Assembly: GCF_014647255.1 (NCBI RefSeq)
Contig: NZ_BMOV01000002.1
Coordinates: forward strand, 248,001-312,000
DNA length: 64,000 bases
Direction of reading: 5' to 3'
DNA from: Iodidimonas muriae
GTDB lineage: Bacteria > Pseudomonadota > Alphaproteobacteria > Sphingomonadales > Rhodothalassiaceae
Position numbers and translations under genes: made by a program. Shown here one piece after another: positions 25,413 to 33,931 of the stretch (position 1 is its first letter; each line of letters opens with the position of its first letter). The notes beneath the pieces are model-generated. The model did no database searches. It was not told the origin of the DNA and saw only the letters and a program-made list of their open reading frames with translations.

Positions 25413-26653
25413 AGGGGATGGCCCTCCAAAAGACGGGGCAATTTGCCCACCGTCCCGCGGGCATGGCTCATGAAAAAGCGTTTTAGCACCGGCAGGCGGT
25501 TTACAACGGACAGGCCCAGATCGCGGGCATGGCGAATGGGCGCAATGTCATTGGAAAACAGCCGGTTCAAAGTATCGGTGACCAAAGCCAGCACCACATT
25601 GTCTGTGCGCCGCCAGCGTTGATAGCGCTCCAGAACAAAGGGGCTGCCAATATCTTCGCCGCGCCGCGCTGCTTCCACAAGCACTTCGATCAGGGCGGCA
25701 ATGTCGCGCAGGCCCATATTCAGGCCCTGTCCGGCAATGGGATGAATACCGTGGGCTGCATCGCCGATCAGCGCCAGCCGGGTGTCTATATAGCGTTCGG
25801 CCATATGCAGGCCCAAAGGATAGCTCCACCGCGGACCACAGATGGTGGCCTTGCCTAAAAAGTCGCCCATGCGCCGTTGTACTTCTGCTTCAAAGGCGCG
25901 GGGGGATAGCCCCATGATTGCCTTTTCGGAGGAGGCTCTCGCCGTCCATACCAGCGACGACCGGTTGCCGGTCAGTGGCAGAATGGCAAAGGGTCCGTCG
26001 GGTAAAAAGCGCTCATGGGCGATGGCGCAATGGGGCAGTTCATGGGCAACGGTGGCAACGATTCCCACCTGATTATACCGCCAGCGCGGCGTCTGGATCG
26101 CCGCCTGTTGCCGCATCCGGCTGTTGCGCCCATCGGCCCCGATCGCCAAAGCGGCGGAAACTGTGCGTCCATCTTTTAACACCAGATGGGCGCGCGCCTG
26201 ATCGCGTGTCACGGTTTCAACCCGCGCCGGGGCCAGAAGATGCAGATTGCTTAATTGGCTGGCCCGAAAAAACAGGGCCTGACGCAAATGCCGGTTTTCC
26301 ACCATTTCCCCAAGGGGTTGATCGCCAATTTGGGCAAAATCGAAATGCAGGAAATGCCGGGACTCGCCATCCGATACCCTTATCTCTTTGATGGGTTGGG
26401 CGGTATCCTCAAGCGGTGGCCAGATTTTCAGGCTTTTGAGCATCTGCACCGAGGCATAGGCAATGGCAGAACAGCGTCCATCAAAGGTTTGTGCTGTCAG
26501 ATCTTGCGGGGCTTCGGTATCGATCACCGCAATTTCAAGGCCATATTGCGCCAAACCGCATGCCGCCGTAAGGCCCGCCATGCCACCACCGACAATGGCC
26601 ACATCAACCCTTAGATCGGGTGCTGTTTCGCTGGAGGATCCATCCATCGCCAT
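25409..26653 (-). CDS. UbiH/UbiF/Coq6-family FAD-dependent hydroxylase
   Basis: A 414-residue aromatic-ring hydroxylase of the ubiquinone-synthesis type. It has the N-terminal dinucleotide-binding motif VAIVGGGMAGLTAA, the middle GADGRNSRMR and the second FAD motif LIGDAAHGIHPIAGQGLNMGL, all in the usual places. It probably hydroxylates a ring position of the ubiquinone precursor, but which position is uncertain. The ATG at 26653 was chosen over a TTG at 26680. It diverges from ftsK across a 229-bp gap and is followed by a GNAT gene. Confidence 0.9.
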   Translation of the reverse strand: MAMDGSSSETAPDLRVDVAIVGGGMAGLTAACGLAQYGLEIAVIDTEAPQDLTAQTFDGRCSAIAYASVQMLKSLKIWPPLEDTAQPIKEIRVSDGESRHFLHFDFAQIGDQPLGEMVENRHLRQALFFRASQLSNLHLLAPARVETVTRDQARAHLVLKDGRTVSAALAIGADGRNSRMRQQAAIQTPRWRYNQVGIVATVAHELPHCAIAHERFLPDGPFAILPLTGNRSSLVWTARASSEKAIMGLSPRAFEAEVQRRMGDFLGKATICGPRWSYPLGLHMAERYIDTRLALIGDAAHGIHPIAGQGLNMGLRDIAALIEVLVEAARRGEDIGSPFVLERYQRWRRTDNVVLALVTDTLNRLFSNDIAPIRHARDLGLSVVNRLPVLKRFFMSHARGTVGKLPRLLEGHPL

Positions 26654-26766
26654 AATCAATCGTCCGTTTAAACTTGCCAAGGGGTCAATCTAGCGCTGCT
26701 CTATAGAGCCTGTCACGCTTTCTCAACAGGGTCCGTGTTTGATGCTTTGGGGGTGCATGGGGATTT

Positions 26767-26787
26767 CTTGCCAAAGCGGTTGGCAAG
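26767..26787. promoter_or_regulatory. Candidate operator palindrome in the ubiH-ftsK gap
   Basis: CTTGCCAA and TTGGCAAG form a perfect 8-bp inverted repeat around a five-base centre. A third copy of CTTGCCAA lies at 26673-26680 near the UbiH-type gene start. The spacing fits a dimeric regulator; no regulator is identified. Confidence 0.35.
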
Positions 26788-26882
26788 TCGGATAGGCTGT
26801 TTTACTTTTGTTCCAGATATCCGGGCCGCAAGAGCAAAGATTTTATGGGATGCGGGTTAAAATAGCACGGAGGACGGGACGC

Positions 26883-29249
26883 GTGGCACGAAGACAAACA
26901 AAGACCAAACGGCCCCCTTTGCTGCCGGCAGGGGCGATGGCCATGATCCGGCGGGTGGGGTCTTATGTGTCTGGATTTGCTATTGCTTTTTTGGGTCTGG
27001 GTATTCTTGTGGCTTTGGCCAGCTTTGATGCCAATGATCCCACCTTGAACCGATCCGCGAATATGGCGGTGAACAATCTGCTGGGCTTTCCCGGTGCGGC
27101 GGTGGCGGATCTGTTGCTGCAAACGCTGGGGCTTGCCAGCATCGTGATCGCGTTTCCCCTGTTTGGCTGGGCGTGGCGCATCGGGTCGCGGCGCGGATTG
27201 CCCTGGTTCTGGACGCATCTTCTGGTCCTGCCCGTTGCGGCCATGGGTTTTGCGCTGGCGGTGTCGCAAATTCCTGCGGGGGCTGGCTGGCCGTTTGACG
27301 GTCTTGGCTATGGGGGCCTTTTGGGTGACCGGTTGTCGAGCGGTATGGACAGCATACGCGAGGCGATCGACCTGGCGATTCCGGGATGGGCGATCAGCAT
27401 GATCGGATTGCTGGCGGGTGTGCCGGCGCTGTTGGCGGCGGTTGGCATTGCACGCGAGGAATGGATGGCGATCATCCGCGCCATTGGCCGGTTTGTGCGG
27501 ATGCTGGGGCGTGGGCTTTGGGCTGTTGCGAGGCGCGTGCGCCCCGATGGCGCGGCGGATGATCTCGCTCCAAAGCCCCGGAAGCCGGTGAAAAAGCGCA
27601 AAACGAAAGAAGACCATGCCGAACGTATGCGTATCGCCAAAAACCGTATCGAGCCGGGCAGTGTTTCAACAAAGGAAGGCCGTCGCGCCAAAAAAGAACG
27701 CCAAGGCTCGTTGTTTCCCGAACAGAACGGTTTTCGCCTGCCGCCATTGGATTTGCTGAACAAGCCAAAGGCTATGGATCCATCGTCGCGGCTGAGCGAA
27801 GATGCGTTGGAGCAAAATGCCCGGCTTTTGGTGACGGTTCTGGAAGATTTCGGCATCGAGGGCAAAATCGTCCATGTGCGTCCCGGCCCTGTGGTTACCC
27901 TTTATGAACTGGAGCCCGCCCCCGGTGTGAAATCGGCGCGGGTGATCGGCCTGGCCGATGATATTGCCCGCTCCATGAGCGCCATTTCCGCCCGTGTTGC
28001 GGTGATCCCCGGGCGCAATGCCATCGGCATCGAATTGCCCAACAGCCTGCGCGAAACCGTGCCTTTACGCGAAATTCTGGCCTCGCAAAACTTTGACACG
28101 TCCACGGCCAAATTGCCGTTGACCCTGGGCAAGGATATTGGCGGGGCGCCGGTGATTGCCGATCTGGCCAGCATGCCGCATTTATTGGTGGCGGGCACCA
28201 CGGGGTCAGGGAAGTCGGTTGGCTTGAATGCCATGATCCTCTCTTTGCTGTATCGCCTGCCTCCAGAGCGCTGCAAGCTGATCATGATCGATCCAAAAAT
28301 GCTAGAGCTGAGTATCTATGACGATATTCCCCATTTGCTGACCCCCGTTGTGACCGAGCCGAAAAAGGCGGTGGTGGCTCTGAAATGGGCGGTGCGTGAA
28401 ATGGAAGAGCGTTACCGCGCCATGTCGAAAATCGGTGTGCGTAATTTGGCGGCCTATAACAAGCAGGTGGCCGAGGCGGAGGCCAATGGCGAGCCTTTGA
28501 AACGTCAGGTCCAGACCGGATTCGATAAAGAAACCGGCCAGCCGGTTTATGAAGAACAGGCGTTCGATTTCAAACCCTTGCCAATGATCGTGATCGTGAT
28601 CGACGAAATGGCCGATCTGATGTTGGTGGCGGGGAAGGATGTGGAAGCGGTGGTGCAAAGGCTGGCGCAAATGGCGCGGGCCGCGGGTTTGCATTTGATC
28701 ATGGCCACACAACGTCCGTCTGTGGATGTGATCACCGGCACCATCAAGGCCAATTTCCCCACCCGCATTTCCTTTCAGGTGACCTCGAAAATCGACAGCC
28801 GCACCATTTTGGGCGAACAGGGGGCCGAACAGCTTCTGGGCCAAGGGGATATGTTGTTCATGGCCGGTGGCGGGCGGATCACTCGCGTCCATGGGGCCTT
28901 TGTTTCTGATGGCGAGGTGGAAAAGGTTGTCACATATTTGAAGAAACAAGCTGCCCCCTCCTATGTGGGGGAAGTAACGGAAGAGCCCGAAGAAGGGTTT
29001 GATAGCCCGTTCATTCCCGGGCCATCCCGTGAAGACGGTAATGCGGATGCGTCGCTTTATGATAAGGCGGTGGATGTGGTGCTGCGCGACCGGCGGGTGT
29101 CCACCAGCTATATCCAGAGGCGTTTGCGCATCGGGTATAACCGGGCGGCATCGCTGATCGAGGAAATGGAGGATCAGGCGGTGATCAGTGCCCCCAATCA
29201 TGCGGGAAAGCGCGAGATTTTGGTGCCGCAACGGGAAGAAGATGCCTGA
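26883..29249 (+). CDS. ftsK: DNA translocase FtsK
   Basis: FtsK couples division with chromosome dimer resolution by pumping DNA at the septum. The 788-residue protein has about four N-terminal membrane helices, a short basic linker (KPRKPVKKRKTKED), the motor domain with Walker A AGTTGSGKS near residue 437 and Walker B IVIVIDEMADL near 570, and the C-terminal winged-helix gamma domain (SYIQRRLRIGYNRAASLIEEME). The GTG at 26883, nine bases after a GGAGG site, is preferred to the ATG at 26850. FtsK followed by lolA and xth is a common alphaproteobacterial order. Confidence 0.96.
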   Translation: MARRQTKTKRPPLLPAGAMAMIRRVGSYVSGFAIAFLGLGILVALASFDANDPTLNRSANMAVNNLLGFPGAAVADLLLQTLGLASIVIAFPLFGWAWRIGSRRGLPWFWTHLLVLPVAAMGFALAVSQIPAGAGWPFDGLGYGGLLGDRLSSGMDSIREAIDLAIPGWAISMIGLLAGVPALLAAVGIAREEWMAIIRAIGRFVRMLGRGLWAVARRVRPDGAADDLAPKPRKPVKKRKTKEDHAERMRIAKNRIEPGSVSTKEGRRAKKERQGSLFPEQNGFRLPPLDLLNKPKAMDPSSRLSEDALEQNARLLVTVLEDFGIEGKIVHVRPGPVVTLYELEPAPGVKSARVIGLADDIARSMSAISARVAVIPGRNAIGIELPNSLRETVPLREILASQNFDTSTAKLPLTLGKDIGGAPVIADLASMPHLLVAGTTGSGKSVGLNAMILSLLYRLPPERCKLIMIDPKMLELSIYDDIPHLLTPVVTEPKKAVVALKWAVREMEERYRAMSKIGVRNLAAYNKQVAEAEANGEPLKRQVQTGFDKETGQPVYEEQAFDFKPLPMIVIVIDEMADLMLVAGKDVEAVVQRLAQMARAAGLHLIMATQRPSVDVITGTIKANFPTRISFQVTSKIDSRTILGEQGAEQLLGQGDMLFMAGGGRITRVHGAFVSDGEVEKVVTYLKKQAAPSYVGEVTEEPEEGFDSPFIPGPSREDGNADASLYDKAVDVVLRDRRVSTSYIQRRLRIGYNRAASLIEEMEDQAVISAPNHAGKREILVPQREEDA

Positions 29250-29386
29250 TAGAACCAAAGATGATGCACATATGTCGCACGGTACTTTGTGCTTTTTTCA
29301 TCCCAATTCCCTTTAAATCCGCCATGGTTCAGCCCACATTCAACCAGATCATGGCAGGGATATTTTTTCAGAATCAGGAATGATCA

Positions 29387-30097
29387 ATGGCACGGGATCT
29401 TTTAAAAGCGCTTTTCTTTTCTCTGGGGTCGTTTGCCGCCATTGGTGTTTCAGCTCAGGACGTAGAGCAAGAAGCGGATTCGGATGCTCCTCCTGCTTTG
29501 GAAGAGCGCCATGTGGGCTCCGTCGGGCTGACGGCGCGCATCAACAAAATTGAAACATTCTTGAACGGCATTGATACGCTGAAGTCCACTTTTGTGCAGA
29601 TTGCCGATGACGGCACCATCAGCCGGGGTGTTCTCAGCCTTGATCGGCCGGGCCGTATGCGCTTTGAATATTCCGACGGCACCCCTTTGTTGCTGGTGAG
29701 CGACGGCGATGTTTTGAGCTTTATCGACTATGATGTGGGGCAAGTGACCCGCTGGCCGATCAATGACACGCCTTTGGCACTATTGGTGGCGAAAACCGTT
29801 GATCTTCAGTCCGTTAATGCCATGGTCAACCGCCTGGATGTGGGTGGACAGGCGGTGTATCTGGTTTCCGTCGAGGATCAGGAGGCTGCCGAGCGCGGCA
29901 ATCTGACGCTGTTGATAGAAGAACGTGCGGACGAATCTTTGTTTTTGCGGGGCTGGGAAGTGGTGGACGGTCAAGGGGCCGTGACACGGATCAGGCTTGA
30001 AAATCCGCAGCTTAATCCGGTATTGGCCGATTCCAGCCTGTGGCGTTTCAAAGACCCGCGCAAATTGCCCTCACAACGTCGCAAAAGGGTGCGATGA
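29387..30097 (+). CDS. lolA: Outer-membrane lipoprotein carrier LolA
   Basis: LolA carries lipoproteins across the periplasm from LolCDE to the outer membrane. The 236-residue protein has an N-terminal signal sequence ending VSAQD, a short acidic spacer, then the LolA fold: LKSTFVQIADDGTISRGVLSLDRPGRMRFEY is typical, as is the later LTLLIEE and SLWRFKDPRKL tail. It lies 137 bp after ftsK, probably with its own promoter. A GC-rich hairpin repeat follows. Confidence 0.93.
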   Translation: MARDLLKALFFSLGSFAAIGVSAQDVEQEADSDAPPALEERHVGSVGLTARINKIETFLNGIDTLKSTFVQIADDGTISRGVLSLDRPGRMRFEYSDGTPLLLVSDGDVLSFIDYDVGQVTRWPINDTPLALLVAKTVDLQSVNAMVNRLDVGGQAVYLVSVEDQEAAERGNLTLLIEERADESLFLRGWEVVDGQGAVTRIRLENPQLNPVLADSSLWRFKDPRKLPSQRRKRVR

Positions 30098-30146
30098 AGA
30101 AAGTATTTCGCCCTTGAAATGCCACACTGTTCGCCTATTTACGGAG

Positions 30147-30205
30147 TTACGGTAGCCTTCCCCTCCCGGAGTTGTGCCCCCCACTTTCCGGTCTGGCTAC
30201 CGTAA
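30147..30205. repeat. 11-bp inverted repeat with 37-bp loop
   Basis: TTACGGTAGCC at 30147-30157 is repeated as its exact complement GGCTACCGTAA at 30195-30205. It lies about 50 bp after lolA in non-coding sequence, directly before the tandem repeat block. Confidence 0.7.
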
Positions 30206-30225
30206 AGCGCTGAAATATGCGCTGC

Positions 30226-30262
30226 GCCCGGTCGAAGCCCCCCTCGACCGGGCGCCATTTTT
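30226..30262 (+). terminator. Possible terminator of lolA within the repeat
   Basis: The perfect 10-bp GC-rich stem at 30226-30253 is followed by GCCATTTTTAA. The T-run is separated from the stem by a few bases, so efficiency is uncertain. Confidence 0.45.
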
Positions 30263-30365
30263 AAGTGAGATTTCTGGGCCCGGCCGAAGCCGCCCCTCGA
30301 CCACGCGCCATTTTTAAAGCGGGATTTTTGGCTCGGCTGAAGCTCTTCTCGACCTCGTACCCCGT
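30226..30365. repeat. Three tandem 52-bp palindromic units
   Basis: Units start at 30226, 30278 and 30331. Each holds a core of GCCCGG-CGAAGCC then CTCGACC and, in the first two, GCGCCATTTTTAA. In the first unit GCCCGGTCGA and TCGACCGGGC form a perfect 10-bp stem; the stem decays in units two and three. The first unit with its T-run could also terminate lolA transcription. The block and the inverted repeat before it fill the 321-bp gap 30098-30418, in which I see no gene. Confidence 0.8.
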
Positions 30366-30418
30366 TATGCGATAGAAGCTGTGTGATTTTTGGTTTCCCC
30401 GTCACAGGACGATCCCCC

Positions 30419-31000
30419 GTGTCTGCAGATGATCTGAACGATATATTCGAACAGTATCCCACCCTTGCGCCTTTAAGCCGGTTCTGCCGGTTGATCGGGC
30501 AAACCCCGTGGTTTCGTCATGTGGGGGACCCCATAAGCGATGATTTGCGCCTTGATGGGCAGCTTTATGCCGCTGCTTTGGGCTTTCCTGAAGCCGAGCC
30601 AGCGGTGTTGGCCCTGTGGGAAGATGCTGCTGGTGCTGCGGAAAGTGCCGATTTCAATAGCCCGGCATGGGAAGCGGAAGAACAATTGCGCATGGCTTTG
30701 GTGCATGAGGCCTTGCAGCAGGTGGATGACAATGCTTTGGACGTGGCCCTGACCCATGTGGCGGCGGTGGCTGCCGATGCCGCCAATCGCGGTGCCGAAG
30801 ATGTACGCGGCTTTTTGCTGATCGATGATGAAGCCTTTGTGCGGGCCGCCACCGGCGCTGCGGTGCAAATGTGCCATCAGGCGGCTTTGGTGATCGCCTC
30901 CGGCGGGGAGGGCGAGCATGTATTTTCCCACAAATTCCAGATTTTCGAGCAAGGGCGCTGGCCCATCGGTATCATTGGCAGCACGCTCAATATTTTTTGA
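30419..31000 (+). CDS. Protein of unknown function between lolA and xth
   Basis: I do not recognise this 193-residue protein. It is soluble, without a signal peptide or membrane helix, acidic and alanine-rich, mostly helical, with an ending HKFQIFEQGRWPIGIIGSTLNIF that looks like a small compact C-terminal element. I chose the GTG at 30419 because AGGA lies ten bases upstream; an earlier GTG at 30383 is in frame but has no ribosome site and would run into the repeat block. Codon use is like that of its neighbours, so it is probably a real native gene. Its position between lolA and xth gives no clear hint of function. Confidence 0.7.
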   Translation: MSADDLNDIFEQYPTLAPLSRFCRLIGQTPWFRHVGDPISDDLRLDGQLYAAALGFPEAEPAVLALWEDAAGAAESADFNSPAWEAEEQLRMALVHEALQQVDDNALDVALTHVAAVAADAANRGAEDVRGFLLIDDEAFVRAATGAAVQMCHQAALVIASGGEGEHVFSHKFQIFEQGRWPIGIIGSTLNIF

Positions 31001-31079
31001 GGGCCGTGCGGTGCTTTTGTCCGGCTATGCTTTAGCAGACCCTCTTTTCAACCATATGTAACACCGGAGAATGTGCTTT

Positions 31080-31895
31080 ATGTCATCGCGTCCATCTGAT
31101 CGTGCCCGAATCGTCACATGGAATGTCAATTCCGTGCGGGCCCGCCTTGATCTGGTGGACCGGTTTCTTTTGGAGCACCGTCCGGATGTTTTGTGCCTGC
31201 AAGAAATAAAGGTGCAAACGGATCTGTTTCCCCGATCCTGGTTTGAAGAGCGCGGATATCGTCATCAGGCGGTGCATGGGCAGCGCAATCATCATGGGGT
31301 GGCAACGGTATCACGCTTGCCCCTTACGGAGGTGACCTCCCGCGATTGGTGCGAAAAAGGCGATGCCCGGCATGTGGCGGCCCGTTTGCCCGGTGGGGTG
31401 ATGGTGCACAATTTTTATGTGCCGGCGGGGGGGGACGAGCCGGATCGGGACAGCAATCCTCGTTTTGCCCATAAATTGGATTTTCTCGATGAAATGATCG
31501 CCTGGTCCCGAGAGCTATCGGAACCCAGCATCATGGTGGGCGATCTGAATGTGGCCCCTTTGGAGCGCGATGTATGGTCGCACCGGCAATTGTTGAAGGT
31601 GGTGAGCCATACCCCGCCGGAAACCGAGCGGATGGAGGCCATGCGTGCCGCCCATGACTGGGTGGATGTCATGCGTCATTTCGTATCCGCCGATGAACCG
31701 CTTTATTCCTGGTGGTCTTATCGGTCCAAAGATTGGCGGAAATCCAATCGCGGGCGCAGGCTGGACCATGTGTGGGTCAGCCCGGTTTTGCAAGGTGGCC
31801 TGAAAGCCATGCAGGTCTTTGATGATGCGCGAAGCTGGGAACGACCATCAGACCACGCGCCGGTGATTGTGGATTTGGACCTGCCTGTGGGCTGA
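31080..31895 (+). CDS. xth: Exodeoxyribonuclease III
   Basis: Xth is an AP endonuclease and 3'-exonuclease in base-excision repair. The 271-residue protein has IVTWNVNSVRARLD at the start, LCLQEIKVQ with the metal-binding glutamate, MVGDLNVAP, RRLDHVWVS and the active PSDHAPV ending. Two ATG codons are possible; the second, at 31080, has GGAGA at a proper nine-base distance, while the first is too close. The gene ends before a probable terminator shared with the convergent regulator gene. Confidence 0.95.
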   Translation: MSSRPSDRARIVTWNVNSVRARLDLVDRFLLEHRPDVLCLQEIKVQTDLFPRSWFEERGYRHQAVHGQRNHHGVATVSRLPLTEVTSRDWCEKGDARHVAARLPGGVMVHNFYVPAGGDEPDRDSNPRFAHKLDFLDEMIAWSRELSEPSIMVGDLNVAPLERDVWSHRQLLKVVSHTPPETERMEAMRAAHDWVDVMRHFVSADEPLYSWWSYRSKDWRKSNRGRRLDHVWVSPVLQGGLKAMQVFDDARSWERPSDHAPVIVDLDLPVG

Positions 31896-31924
31896 GTGGC
31901 CGCGCCGGCCAGGAAAAAGGCCAG

Positions 31925-31960
31925 AAAAAAGGGGAGGCAATAAAGCCCGCCCCTTTTTCT
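31925..31960. terminator. Terminator between convergent xth and response-regulator genes
   Basis: AAAAAAGGGGAGGC pairs imperfectly with GCCCGCCCCTTTTT around AATAAA, with A-run and T-run on each side, so it could act for both genes. Confidence 0.65.
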
Positions 31961-31985
31961 TTGGCTGCGATTGAATGGCTTTGGC

Positions 31986-32684
31986 TTAATCGCTTTTTTT
32001 GGAAACCAGCCGATAGCCGCCGGGTTCTGTTACCAAAAGCCGGGCATCTGAAGGATCGTCTTCCATCTTTTGCCGCAAGCGATAGACATGGGTTTCCAAT
32101 GTGTGGGTGGTCACCCCTGCATTATAGCCCCACACCTCGTTCAACAGCTCTTCGCGGCTGACAGATTTGCCGCTGGCACGATAGAGATATTTCAAGATCG
32201 AGGTTTCTTTTTCCGTCAGGCGCAGCTTGGCTCCGGTGGCTTCGCGCACCAACAGCTTGTTGGCGGGCTTGAACACATAGGGGCCGATCTGGAACACTGC
32301 ATCTTCGCTTTGTTCATGCTGGCGCAGATGGGCGCGCATGCGGGCCAGAAGCACCCCAAAGCGGAAGGGTTTGGTCACATAGTCATTGGCACCGGATTCC
32401 AGCCCCAAAATGGTATCGGCATCGGTATCGGCGCCGGTGAGCATGATAATGGGCACCTTGATGCCCGCTTTGCGCATCATGCGGCAGGCCTCGCGGCCAT
32501 CAATATCAGGCAATCCCACATCCAGAATAATCAGATCGGGGTTGACCTCGCGGGCTTTTTCAATGCCCTTTGATGCGGTTTCCGCTTCGGTCGGCTCAAA
32601 CTCTTCGTGCAGGGAAAGTTGTTCCGCCAAACCGCCGCGTAAATCATCATCATCATCAACAAGCAGAATTCTTTTAACCGTCAT
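31986..32684 (-). CDS. OmpR-family response regulator, CenR-like
   Basis: A 232-residue two-domain regulator: receiver with the phospho-acceptor D55 (LIILDVGLP), LTGAD and TKPF, then a winged-helix DNA-binding domain (TEKETSILKYLYRASG, VWGYNAGVTTHTLETHVYRLRQKM). The receiver-linker sequence FGVLLARMRAHLRQHEQSED and the absence of a neighbouring kinase gene resemble CenR of Caulobacter (OtpR in Brucella), an essential envelope regulator. The exact orthology is my recollection of the family and should be treated as probable. It diverges from ribA across 116 bp. Confidence 0.85.
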   Translation of the reverse strand: MTVKRILLVDDDDDLRGGLAEQLSLHEEFEPTEAETASKGIEKAREVNPDLIILDVGLPDIDGREACRMMRKAGIKVPIIMLTGADTDADTILGLESGANDYVTKPFRFGVLLARMRAHLRQHEQSEDAVFQIGPYVFKPANKLLVREATGAKLRLTEKETSILKYLYRASGKSVSREELLNEVWGYNAGVTTHTLETHVYRLRQKMEDDPSDARLLVTEPGGYRLVSKKSD

Positions 32685-32800
32685 AGCGATTGCATCTTTC
32701 CTTAAAGGCTTCGCAAAAACTCATATGATCGGGGTGCCAATCGGTACACGACCCGTTATCTATGGCATACAGTATCCATTGAAACCAGAGTGAGCCGGAG

Positions 32801-33931
32801 ATGGCGACAAGTCCTGCCTATTTACAGACACATCTGCGTGACGACATTGTGATTTTAAGAGCCGCAGATGATTTGCGTCGCGGCTTGCCGGTTGTGATCG
32901 CCACCCATGACGGGCCGGGCGGGCGCTGCCTTATGGTTTTGCCTGCGGAATTGGCCGATGCCCGGCGGCTGGAACGCCTTTCCATGCTTGGAAAGCCGCA
33001 AGTGCTGATCAGTCGTGAACGGGCCGCTGTGTTGAAAATTCGTCATAAGGGCCGTGATGCGGTGCGCCTGTCCTGCCCCAAGGGCAGCTTCGGCATTCGC
33101 GCCCTTGCAGACCCTACGGCGGATTTATCGGCGCCAATGAAGGGGCCATTCCAAGTACAAGAAGCGACGACAGAGCAGGCGGCGCTTGATGAAGCGGCCT
33201 TGGCTCTTTTGAAAATCGCCCATTTATTGCCCGCAGCGGTGAGTGTCGATCTTTGCGCGGATGTGCCGCAAGATATGGCGCATCACCACGGGTTGTTGCT
33301 GGTGTCCGTGCCGCAGATCAAAGCCCATATGCAGGCGCAAACGGGCGGTCTGATGGTGGTGGCCGATGCAAAATTGCCCATGAAGGGCGCCCCCAATAGC
33401 CGCATTGTCGCCTTTCGTCCGGAAAGTGGCGGCACCGAACATTTCGCTATTCTGGTGGGCTCTCCTGCGCCATCGGATGCGGTTTTGGTGCGGCTCCATT
33501 CGGAATGTTTTACCGGTGATGCCCTTGGCTCGTTGAAATGCGATTGTGGCAATCAGTTCACCGGAGCGCTTGAAACCATCGAACAGGCGGGCGGCGGCAT
33601 TGTGCTTTATCTGGCGCAGGAAGGTCGGGGCATCGGGCTTGTGGCCAAGCTCAAGGCCTATGCCTTGCAAGATCAAGGGCATGATACGGTGGATGCCAAT
33701 CTGCGTCTTGGATTTGCCATTGATGAACGGGAATTTGGTCCGGCAGCGGCCATGCTCAAGGCTCTCGGGTTTCTCCGCATCCGGTTGTTGACCAACAATC
33801 CCGAAAAAGTTGCCGGATTGGAACGGGAAGGTATCAAGGTGGTGGAACGGGTGGAGCACCGCTTTCCTTCCAACGAGCATAATGCCCATTATCTGGCCAC
33901 CAAGCGCGATAAAACCGGTCATTTTCTATGA
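32801..33931 (+). CDS. ribA: GTP cyclohydrolase II with N-terminal extension
   Basis: RibA makes 2,5-diamino-6-ribosylamino-pyrimidinone phosphate from GTP, the first step of riboflavin synthesis. The 376-residue protein has the GTP cyclohydrolase II domain in its C-terminal half with the zinc cysteines in ECFTGDALGSLKCDCGNQ and the loop LAQEGRGIGLVAKLKAYALQ. The first 170 or so residues are a poorly conserved extension in the position of the RibB domain of bifunctional enzymes, without the acidic RibB active-site motif, a known arrangement in alphaproteobacteria. It overlaps the next gene by four bases. Confidence 0.94.
   Translation: MATSPAYLQTHLRDDIVILRAADDLRRGLPVVIATHDGPGGRCLMVLPAELADARRLERLSMLGKPQVLISRERAAVLKIRHKGRDAVRLSCPKGSFGIRALADPTADLSAPMKGPFQVQEATTEQAALDEAALALLKIAHLLPAAVSVDLCADVPQDMAHHHGLLLVSVPQIKAHMQAQTGGLMVVADAKLPMKGAPNSRIVAFRPESGGTEHFAILVGSPAPSDAVLVRLHSECFTGDALGSLKCDCGNQFTGALETIEQAGGGIVLYLAQEGRGIGLVAKLKAYALQDQGHDTVDANLRLGFAIDEREFGPAAAMLKALGFLRIRLLTNNPEKVAGLEREGIKVVERVEHRFPSNEHNAHYLATKRDKTGHFL

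Noticed and set aside
29274-29297. Terminator after ftsK
   Set aside because: The arms (about GCAC/GTGC) are only four to five bases long although a T-run follows; too weak to call.
30226-30365. CRISPR array
   Set aside because: The units are contiguous with no spacers of unique sequence, and there are no cas genes.
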